A stretch of 64,000 nt of DNA, taken from assembly GCA_035578155.1 (NCBI GenBank), contig JAPWDM010000001.1, positions 170,039,498-170,103,497 of the forward strand. Reading direction: 5' to 3'. This stretch comes from Brachynemurus nebulosus (Eukaryota > Arthropoda > Insecta > Neuroptera > Myrmeleontidae). The notes below the pieces were generated by a model. The model worked only from the letters and a program-made list of their open reading frames with translations, searched no databases and was not told the DNA's origin. A program made the translations under genes and the position numbers. Positions 54,596 to 64,000 of this stretch are shown one piece after another. Numbering within the stretch: position 1 is the stretch's first letter; every line of letters starts with the position of its first letter.

Positions 54596-55886
54596 AAACT
54601 TTTACAACAATATCCCAAACAGAACTAGCGCTATTGGATGCCTTATAATAGTTCAAAGGGGAGGATTGTTTTAAAAGTATTACACTCCCTTGTGTGTTGT
54701 ATGAAATCATTTTATTTAATATTACCAAAGAAAATTCCAAAAAAAATTATATTATATAAGAAGAATAGTCAATATTTAAAATAAATAAAATATAAAACAA
54801 CAATTATGTCGTAATAATCACTTCCGAACTAGTTTCCGGTTACTGATTTAAAACCGCCTAAACATGGGTTAATTACATTTTCAATTTGACTTAAAACAAC
54901 CACTGACTTTGTAACTGCCTTTTCTAATCTCTCCAATTCTCATCTATCCCGTTCTATATTAAACGTAATAATATATGCAATTCGCGATTGTCCCCACTAC
55001 TTAATTATTTTTTACTTCATATCAAACATTCAAAAATGGGAATCACAAATAAAACATTATAAACGGCTTAAAAGATAATATTTAAGCTACTAACCGCTAG
55101 CTGGCTCATAGTGATTACAAAAACTGATCACTATGTGTTATAGCCGATATGAGCACCACCAACATTTAATTCAAAATTCGACCACTAGGTGTCAGGAGCG
55201 AAATAAGTTTTAAAAATGCTGCAAGCATTTTAACAACGCATTTCGAAACTAAAAAGTCGGAAGAAAAATGTCAGTAACACAAACTGCGGAAAAAGAAAAA
55301 TTCAAATTCAATGCAAAATAGCGCAAACCGTTCGTAAATAGTTAATTATACAAACCATAATATAAAAATAGAAAGATTTTCCAATATAAAAAGTAAATTT
55401 TTTAAAATCAAATTATGCTCAAACTTGATGTTTCGTGAAAGAGAAAACAAATTCAAAACGCAACTATAATTGCAACCGGTGAAACATCAAATTCAAGAAT
55501 AAATTAGTGTTAAAACTTAAAAATAGGTACTACATAATGAAATAATTCTGTCTTTTTGCCTAAAATTTCTTGTTTAATTTTGTTATAAATTTATTTTGAA
55601 AAGGTCAATCAAGGTATTATTAGCTTTTACTTTTTATTCAATTTAATTTTTAATACCAGTTTTTTTTTTTTTTTAATTTAAAAAAAAATTAATTCCAAAG
55701 ATGAAAAAAATCGAAAAATTACTAATATCCAAATACAAAAGCATTTAAAAAAAAATAATTCACAATATTAGAAAGACAAAAATATTTTTGTTATAGTAAA
55801 AAGGAAAAAGTTTCCGAGAAAAATTCTTATTTCAAGAAATAATTAAAAGAAAAATAGTAAGTATAATAGTAAGTATAAGTAAGAAA

Positions 55887-55919
<33 letters not shown>

Positions 55920-56408
55920 CAAAACAAAACAACAAAAAAAAAAAAAAAAACATTTAAGTTAAATAGCTCGTGAATCAACGAAAATGTTAAATTAATAAGG
56001 TAGCTGATGTTCCATTACCAATAGGTATTTTCAGGACTAAAAAAGAATATTATCAAAATAATAAAACAAAAAATAACGAAAGATCCGCAAAGGTTGAGAA
56101 CTGAAACTATAAAAACACGACAAAAATTTTAAAAGTTTTATAGGTTAGGTAATTCACGTACCGCCAGCTTGATGGGTCTGTCGATATGGTTCGAAAAAAG
56201 TGGATTAAAGCGTGTGCCACCCAGAATCCAGAAAAAGCATTCATTAAAAAATTTCAAGTTTTTACTCCACGAGTTCGGTCAAAGTTCCCCAGCGCCGTCA
56301 TGTAAGGAAGCAGTACCGAACCCCCACAAAACAAACGTTGGAAAGTCAAAAAAAAAATCATTGATATATCGCAATTTACATGTAAATTTCAAAAAATTGC
56401 TAAGAAAA
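54596..56408. other. no gene seen
   Basis: Very AT-rich with A runs (55890-55950). An 84-codon plus frame at 56169-56423 is unrecognised. Confidence 0.4.
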
Positions 56409-56635
56409 TTGTACAAAGGCTAAAGTAATTATAAGCCATTACAGTTATAAATGAAAAATGCAACGCATTCGTAATCAATGGTACATACTGTACTTATATA
56501 CAACTAATATTGTCAAGATAATTGCAAAAAGGCTAAAATAATCATAAGCTATTATAGCTATAAATGAAAAATGAAACGTATCCGTAAATAATGGTACATA
56601 CTGTATTTGAACACAAATACATAATATTTTGTTTA
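56409..56635. repeat. tandem duplication, about 113-bp period
   Basis: aaggctaaagtaattataag at 56416 and its variant at 56529, both followed by taaatgaaaaatg and atggtacatactgta. Confidence 0.82.
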
Positions 56636-56945
56636 ACCAAAGTAGATATTAAAACAAGTTGACACATGCATATAAGTCGTATAGTTTTCAAATAGCGAAC
56701 ATTCATATATACACATATACTATTTTTATTGAATAGAAATTCCTAAATTAAATTAGTTGCAAGAATACAATATTTTAAGCAGAAGAAAAAAGAATATAAT
56801 TTAAATATATTTCAAAATTTTGTTTGATAAAGTCAGTTTTTTAAATATTGTAAAATCAAAATAATTGCAATTACTTAAATGTTAAATGACAAATATTAAA
56901 AATCTGTACAAGAACAATCTGTAATTTTAACTTTTTTTTTTTAAA

Positions 56946-57730
56946 TTAGCCGTTAAACTTTTTCAAATGTATTGCATTGAAAATTCCTTTAGGTAAACCT
57001 GAATTTAGATAAATTAAGGCATAAGCATTAGAAGCCTTTACCGAAGCTACAACGAATGGTCCCTCATAAAGAATGGAAAATTTTTTAACTTTTTTCAACT
57101 TAGCTTGTGGTCGAGGGTGAGTTTTTAGTAACACCAAATCACCACTGAATATGTTTTTGTAGGATGTTTATCATGACGTAACTTTCTAATATTAGCCATT
57201 TTAAGAGTACGTTCACGGGCTAAATTAATTTTTCCCGCCCGGGATAATTCAGCTGATATTGGGCATTGAATTGTTTTATCAACCAAAGAATCGGGTTTTC
57301 TGTTGAACATGAGCTCGTAAGGGGTAAAACCGGTACTTTCGTGTGGTGCATTATTGAAGCAAGTCTCGACGAAAGATAAATATTTGGGCCATGCAGAATG
57401 TTTTTTATGACAATATGTACAGAAAAGCCTGTTAATTTCGCGGTTAACACGTTCCTCAGTATTTTCTCGTGGATTATGTTCACTCCGTGGAAACACGAAT
57501 GCCAGCGTCTTTTAGGGGTTGTTGCCAAGCATTTGACAGTTTCCATCTTTCCCACTTTCGGTATAAAATTTCTTAGTACCTTTTTTACGCATTGCCTAGA
57601 AGAAGCTCTCTTAAGGGGATACGACTTAACGTATTTCGTAAAATTATCTTTCAGAGCAAAAACCATATTAAAACCAAAGGGTGTAGCCGGATAAGTATAG
57701 GTGAATCGGCCCGGAAGCGAATTATTTTAA
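56946..57730 (-). pseudogene. Ty3/Gypsy-type integrase remnant
   Basis: Minus strand in three frames: MVFALKDNFTKYVKSYPLKR (57666 down), then ENTEERVNREINRLFCTYCH and STGFTPYELMFNRKP (57496-57220), then SGDLVLLKTHPRP and LYEGPFVVASVKASNAYALI (57160-56946). These are the integrase core and C-terminal blocks of Gypsy-type polyproteins. At least two frameshifts break it; no protease, RT or LTRs are recognised nearby. Confidence 0.82.
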
Positions 57731-58314
57731 TAACTATATTAACGGTGTGATGAGGCTGTAAGGTTGTAAGGCTGTATATCTACAATTTTGGCCGCCAAAA
57801 CTGAGTAATTATGGAGATAACTAAAAAAATTTAAAAAATTACAAAAATTTTTTTCTTGGTAACTACTCAACATAGGAAAAAAATTCCAAATCCACATGAA
57901 GGCAAACACTCTCAAGAATATTAGACATATTTACTATCGTATCAGTCCTCGTCATTAAGGATAATAACAAGGATAATATCTGATCCAATGTTATTTTTAT
58001 AGGGTTCTAATTAAGCAACCACTTCAAAAAATTCAATAACTCAGTTTTAATAAACTTAATTACTGCACCAAGCTTCATCAAAATTCAAGGGGAATAACAT
58101 GATTAAAAAAAATATTTTTCATTTCAAATCTGCTGAACCGCCCCTCCAGTGGGTCCGACCCCGGAATTATATACATCAATCGAAAGTACTTTAAAAATAA
58201 ACATCATCGCTCCGATACCACTTCGATATCAGTTGCGGTACGCTCTCGCTTTCATATCGCTTCAAATCAATACCACTCAGACAGTATTTTATCGGATAGA
58301 TATCGGAACGATAT
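57731..58314. other. no gene seen
   Basis: Plain sequence; no repeats recognised apart from ctgtaaggttgtaaggctgta at 57758. Confidence 0.4.
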
Positions 58315-58569
58315 TAGACCTATATTGATAGTGTAAACATTTTATTGATTCCAGTTTGCTCCGCTTGCATTCAGTTGTTATGAAAAGGTATTTGTATTGA
58401 ACTGAGACCGAACTGGGAGCGTACCGAAAGCGGATTATAATGTGAATTGAGGACGAATAGGTACCAGCATGGTATCAGCACTGTAATGCGAACACAACAA
58501 GATTATATCGAAGCGTGACTGAAGCGGGAGCGTGCCGATATCGGCACTGTAGTGTGGATCGGGCCTAAG
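58315..58569. mobile_element. candidate MITE ending GGATCGGGCCTAA
   Basis: ttagacctatattgatagtg at the left resembles, in reverse, ttaggcccgatccacactac at the right; the interior is rich in tatcggcac/gaagcgggagcg motifs. Ends fit PIF/Harbinger-type MITEs, but the match is imperfect. Confidence 0.4.
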
Positions 58570-59149
58570 ATTAGTGCTATATTTATTTGCGTTTAGCTTT
58601 TCTGATTTAGTTTTTCTTTACTGGGAACATTTTATCCATCTTTCCGCTTAACATAACATCGTATATACTTAATATTTTACATTATATTCATCGTAAATAT
58701 ATAATAGCATTTTGTATTCGCCAACTTGCGAATAAAAAATATTGGGGCACCGAAAAAATGTTTGCGCTGGAAGTTGAATTTGTCTTTTATAACATATAGA
58801 CAATTAGATATACAATTTGGCGGTGATTTACACATATATATTTAAGGATTAGTCACCAATCACTCAATCACTTTTAACAGTTGGATAAATTATGGTTATT
58901 TATTAATAAACAAAATATTTTAATAATTATTTAAAAAAATTATTATAGTGTTCTGCTTTTAAATTAAATAGAGCAAATTGAGAGCAATTTCCTTACGTAA
59001 ACAAATTACATAAAAAAGCATCATTTTTTGAGACTTTGATAACAGAAATACCGGAAAGAAAATTTTTTTCTCTATAAAGAACTAATTAAATAACTAAATT
59101 TTTTTTGATGCAGCAAATACTGGTGGAGTAAATACTGATCTCACAAGGG

Positions 59150-60172
59150 GAGTATCAAACATGGGAATCACGGATTTGGGAGAAATTAATATATGTTGTG
59201 GAATATATTTCTCTGAGTATTGTAGTGATAATAATTTAGGCCAATGCGACTTTATTTAGAAATTAAACGCTCGAAAAATTTCGAATAACATATCGTGTTT
59301 GATATGTATCAGTTAGTTGGTATTGTCTGCAACAAGGGCCGCTGGTGGTGTGGTTAATGCCTGCTCTCATGTATGTAACTTTTTTTAATATACAGACGGA
59401 AAGGTTCTATGTTCGAATCTATGCCTTTCTAACATAAATAATTCTCTTTTCAATTTTTTTTTTTAATTTTTTCAATATTGTACAATGGTCAATTACATTG
59501 ACGATGCTATCATTCTTTTTTTAAATGGAGATATGGTATTCTTTTTTATGTCTGTAATTATTTTCTGAAAAAGGGGATATAATATTTTTTGTACATGTTG
59601 CCATTATATGTAACAGTAATTTTATCGTAAATTTTAAATTACTGATTTTTTTTACATAAAATTAAGGCGATTTTTATTATAAATTATTTATACTATTTTT
59701 AGACATTCTTCATTTTATCCTTATTTAAAGTAATGGCAGTTGTAAATTTTTTTATAATAATGACATAAAAAAAATACCATATCTCCATTTAAAAAAAGAA
59801 TTATAGCATCGTCAATGTAATTGACCATTGTACAATTTCGGAAAAATTTAAAAAAAAATTGAAAAGAGAATTATTATTTATGTTGCAAAGGCATAGATTC
59901 GAACATAGAACCTTTAGGTCTGTATATTAAAAAAAAGTTACATATATGCAAGCAGCACCACCAGCGGCCCTTGTTGCAGATAATACCAACTAACTGATAC
60001 ATATCAAACACGATATGTAATTTCACATATTACACGATTCGAAATTTTTCGTGCGTTTAATTTCTAAATAAAGTCGCATTGGCCTAAATTATTATCACTA
60101 CAATACTCAGAGAAATATATTCCACAACATATATTAATTTCTCCCAAATCCGTGATTCCCATGTTTGATAAT
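59150..60172. mobile_element. 1-kb foldback with about 415-bp arms containing a tRNA-like stretch
   Basis: Left arm 59150-59564 and right arm 59755-60172 are complementary (tatcaaacatgggaatcacg / cgtgattcccatgtttgata at the outer ends, gacgatgctat / atagcatcgtc inward) with scattered mismatches; the spacer is about 190 bp. No target duplication seen. Confidence 0.82.
59337..59432 (+). ncRNA. tRNA-like (SINE-type) sequence in the left arm
   Basis: ccgctggtggtgtggttaat resembles a Pol III A box region, and ggttctatgttcgaatctat a B box (GTTCGAATC), about 65 bp apart. There is no acceptor-stem pairing and a T run interrupts it, so a tRNA-derived remnant rather than a working tRNA. The reverse copy is at about 59890-59985. 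Confidence 0.4.
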
Positions 60173-60349
60173 CCCATTGTCAGAAGAGCATCCTAGGAGC
60201 AACTTAACCATACGGAAAACAAAAAGACTTTCAATTTTCGGCACGAACTTCTTTCCGGTAAAAAGGCCAGATCTAGAAAATCACCATTTGGATTTTTGGT
60301 TTTCTGAGTTATTTATTCTGAGTTACAAATTTTTTACGCCATCAAATTA

Positions 60350-60655
60350 AAATAAAAAAACGAAAATAATGCATTTATCACTTAATCACTTTTGATCACT
60401 TAAGATATTTTATTGAAATTTGGTATGGGAATGAAATTCACCAAGATACACAACCTGGTGAGGTTAATACATCCAAAAGTTGTTGTGAGTGAAGTATAGC
60501 TATACTTAAATTTTGAGAATGCCCTGACATTGCATAGTTCAATCATTTGTCAAAAAACGGCTTTAACGATCTTTATTAAATAATTTTAACCACATAATGT
60601 ATAAGACATTTGTGACCTAACGAAACAATCCATATGACTGGCGAAAATATAAAAA
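60350..60655 (+). repeat. dispersed repeat, copy 2 (see 41262)
   Basis: Same order of blocks as 41262-41575. It runs directly into an inverted 5' end of the Helitron-like element (60690-60775: ggttcagtagtttcagagtt, cattgtgacatgaga). Confidence 0.75.
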
Positions 60656-60977
60656 ATTCGTCAAGTGCGTGTTTGACACGCACTAAGTAATATCGTCTCA
60701 CATCAAAATCGGTTCAGTAGTTTCAGAGTTTATCCTAGACAAACATTGTGACATGAGATTTTTATATTATATCTTATTTACTGCTAATCCCACTTCGTAT
60801 TTTTAAAGTATTTTAGGGGTTAGTTTCTAAAATAGTTTTGCCATTATTTTATAATTTAGCCTTTAAGTATTTTGAATTACAACAATTTTTTATGAACTTT
60901 ACGGTGAAATTATAATCTCACGGTATATATAGGTATATATATTTGGTAGAATACTGTTTTAAAGCCTTTTTCGAGTA

Positions 60978-63674
60978 CGAGGAAGCTGTCTGCTACACCC
61001 CATTGGCAGCGTTTTTTCATTTTTACCGTGGAAAAATAAGTTAGAATAGATTTTTACAACGAAAAATACGCTGCCAATGGGGTGTAGCACACAGCTTCCT
61101 CGTGGATAAGTTACAATAATATATGTGAAACCCTTTTCGTTACTCGGTTGCGCTCTATGAAAAATAATTATACCCTATTTCAAATACAATTGATCATGAG
61201 TTAAAGTTAAAAAATTAAATAATTCTTATACTGAAAATAAATCAATCGTCTATTCTTTTCTAAAAACAAACTGCAATTTTGATGATGAACGAGAACGAGA
61301 TAAAGCCAAGGAAACGGAAATTATTTAAATTCATAAGTGACGAAGTATGGTTAAATTTAAGTGAAATGGACCATAAATAAATGTCACAAAAACTACAAAA
61401 ATAACTTTTTTGTGTGTATTTCTGCAAAACAAACCAGGTTTAGCAATTCGCTGCTCTAGTATTGATTTGTTCTATCTCCACTTTTCAAAAAAATTGAGTT
61501 TGATACATTTTTGAACTCAGCAATTTTTTCTCTACCAATTTCTAGTTTCAAAATGCCAATATTACGTTTATAAATATGTTTTTTCTAGTATTATTTTGTA
61601 CTATCTCCACCGATTTCACAAAAATTTATTATTGGATTGTACTAACTCACATTTTTTGTGGCACATAGAACAAACCTATACTTAAATTTTAGATTTTAAA
61701 AAATTTTAGTATTGGTGTGTTCCATATCCCATAAAAAGGTCTCTTATATTGCATGAATAATGTAGATATGTTTTATTTTTTCATTAAGATATTGTAATGA
61801 TTGCAAGCCATCATAACTTACGTTAATTACTGTATTATAATTTCGTACAATGCAATCTTCTATTGTGTTAAAACTTGCGTATAAAGTAATGATGAAGGCA
61901 TTAAAAATGTTTATGGAAAGTCATCCACAAATTAAAAACAAATTCTCATAAATTCTCTAAAAGTTGCCATAGCAAAGTTCAATACATTAATTATATTTTA
62001 AATTTTACATGTAAAATTGAACAGTTAACTAGTTTACCTAAAAATCTTAATTTATTTAGAAATCTAAGTTTATTCAGAAATCTTAATTTAATAAAAGATG
62101 AAAACAAAAATTGAAATTATCCAAGTAACATCTAAGGGTTTTTTTTTATTATCATAAAATTGCAAATTTGTATAAAAATTTTGATTATATGAAGTTTTCG
62201 ATAATTAAACTTTAATATGTATAAAACGAGATAAACTAATGCTTATATACGCTTAAATGATGAATATAAACGGAAAAACCGTATTCCTATCCAAATTCGG
62301 ATGACCGAATCTATTAAATGATAAATTGATAACTTTACTTCTTTATTTCTTGAAAAACTAACTGAAATCGAAACGAAGTCAGAGGTATCTAGATTCTAGA
62401 GACAATTAGAGATAAATCAATGTTCAATTATATGCTACCAGTAGAAACTCGTTTTTTTGAACATCTTTTTAAAAACGCCACATTAAAATAGTAATCGGTT
62501 TCTAGAATTAATTTTTATACAATTCTTAACGCGATATTTCCCAAAAAGTTCTTGCCTATGTTTCAATTTACTTCCACACATAGAAAATAAGTTTGTGTTA
62601 ATTTTCTTTAAATTTTGTTAACGTAGTTGCTCTGAGATAGTCAGGTACAAAAGGATATCTCAAAATAAAAATTTTCTTTTATCAAAAATTTAATAACGTA
62701 TTAATTAATATTCTTCAGTGATTATACTTGTAGACCACTTGTTTGTTTTTAATTTCCGCGCACTTATGTTGTAGCGATATAAAAACATTATTGAAAAAGC
62801 GTTGTAAAAACGTTGTAAAATGAAGTTTATGAATTATATTTAAAAACGGCGTGGCGAATAATTTTTATTGCTTATTAAATATGGTTTGTAACTTTGTATT
62901 TTATAATATATTAAATTTTTATCAAATTCCTTTAAGACGTTTTCATTTTATTCAAAAGAAAAAAAAATAGAGTTTTCCCATAAGAGCCCGTGTTAAAATT
63001 ACAAAACTTTGAAATCGTCTTTATCAAAATTGGGGTGGTCAATTTTTTTTCGGTAAGGGCTCGTATTATTGGTATTGAATTAAATAAATATCTAGAGAAG
63101 TTTCGTTAAAATCCTTTAGAAAAATCGTTTTATCGACCAACTGCCTTAAATCAAACACAGAATAAAATTTTTTTAAGCTAAAGTCATTTTATGTATTACA
63201 ATTTTCCCATTCATATATGTAACAGACGGAAAAAATAATCTTGTTTTGTTCTATATCCACGCTTATAGTACAAACCAAGAATTATAAACTGAAAGTACAA
63301 AACAATACTAAGGGAATATGGATCTATAGTTCAATTTTTGCAATCATGAGGATATTAATTATCATTTTACTCCGAAATTCGAGGTCAGATTTCTATGAAA
63401 TTGAATTGTATGACAACTAACTTATTTACAAGTAAAAAATTATTTTCTATTTGGTAATAAAATGTAAAATAAATAAGATATGAATTTTTAAACTTTCAAA
63501 CCGCAATATCTCAAAAGTAGAAAAAGTGGATATAGAACAGACCAATACTAGAGCAGCGAATTGTTTTCAAAAAAGTCCAATCAAATAACGCAACAAAAAT
63601 ACATATTTTTAAAAACCTTACATCTAAACATTATAAAATACGCTGCCAATGGGGTGTGGCACACAGCTTCCTCG
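60978..63674. mobile_element. 2.7-kb TIR element CGAGGAAGCTGTCTGCTACA, TA-flanked
   Basis: CGAGGAAGCTGTCTGCTACA and the following ccccattggcagcgt at the left are matched in reverse at 63639-63674; TA at 60976-60977 and 63675-63676. A third, inverted copy of the terminal repeat lies at 61066-61101. Internally CTAGTATTG-N-TGTTCTAT-TCCAC recurs on both strands (61456, 61589, 61709, 63234, 63294, 63520), with an inner inverted pair 61443-61490 / 63512-63562. No coding frame over 60 codons. Confidence 0.78.
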
Positions 63675-63735
63675 TATTCGTAAAAGACTTTAAATATGCC
63701 GTATATTATATATATATATTATATGTACTATCAGT

Positions 63736-64000
63736 TGGGGCGAACCGAGACAGTAGGGGCGAATCTAGACAGAGCTGCCTCTCGATATTTCTTCGTCAGT
63801 GTTATGACCGCACAAGGTCATAGATCAATTTATGCTACTGAATTTTGTCAGTTATGAGTTAGTCATCAAAGAAAAGCGGTGAACGTGACATCTTTGTATT
63901 TTGTTATTTTACAGGCGCATTGTTTATAATTTTTAAAAATAACGCGCGTTTTGGAATCTTTTAAAGAAACTGTTGTATAAAAAAAAGTTATATATATAAA
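63736..64000 (+). mobile_element. possible left end of another G-rich-terminus element, cut by the window
   Basis: gttggggcgaaccgagacag followed by taggggcgaatctagacaga: two GGGGCGAA-NC-AGACAG units next to a TA-rich flank, in the style of the elements at 15532, 25402 and 38832. The right end is outside the window. Confidence 0.35.

Overview
The window is strongly AT-rich nuclear DNA from an animal, almost certainly an insect. The evidence is two spliced UDP-glycosyltransferase (UGT) genes of insect type, introns up to 14.5 kb packed with transposable-element debris, long (TA)n tracts, Tc1/mariner, hAT, Helitron-like, non-LTR and Ty3/Gypsy remnants, and no operons or prokaryotic signals. A hemipteran would fit the Helitron-like ends and the TA tracts, but the species cannot be fixed from sequence alone.

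Layout. 1-14.9 kb holds no gene, only inverted-repeat elements: MITEs, a Helitron-like copy, a nested stack at 6.0-7.85 kb, a near-perfect palindrome built from Tc1 tails at 8.88-9.58 kb, a TTAA element at 11.5 kb, and a non-LTR RT remnant at 13.3 kb. UGT gene 1 spans 15,176-34,016 in six exons (1,584 nt, 527 aa). Its intron 2 is 14.5 kb and carries a 6-kb composite element. 34.1-41.6 kb is intergenic with a truncated Helitron-like copy, other repeats and a 1.3-kb TA-flanked element. UGT gene 2 spans 41,950-54,341, again six exons (1,581 nt, 526 aa), with all splice phases conserved. 54.4-64 kb is gene-free: a broken Gypsy integrase on the minus strand, a large foldback whose arms contain a tRNA-like stretch, and a 2.7-kb TA-flanked terminal-inverted-repeat element.

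The two UGT genes are direct tandem duplicates. By hand count they differ by about 45 substitutions and one codon in 526 residues (about 91% identity). Homology extends about 0.3 kb upstream and into the introns, so each copy serves as the empty or filled site for insertions in the other. A hAT insertion with a recognisable target duplication lies at the same place upstream of exon 3 in both genes and predates the duplication. The 5,994-bp element is only in gene 1, and the TTAA element only in gene 2. Both UGTs look functional: signal peptide, catalytic His/Asp positions, donor signature, C-terminal membrane anchor and a KxKxx-type ER tail.

The most unusual signals are: (i) several elements that share G-rich ends next to a TA target plus a repeated motif of GGGGYAA type, two of them proven by empty sites; (ii) a palindrome made of two Tc1 3' ends; (iii) a foldback carrying a Pol III-like tRNA sequence in both arms; (iv) an element with a 9-bp target duplication inserted into another element's terminal repeat.
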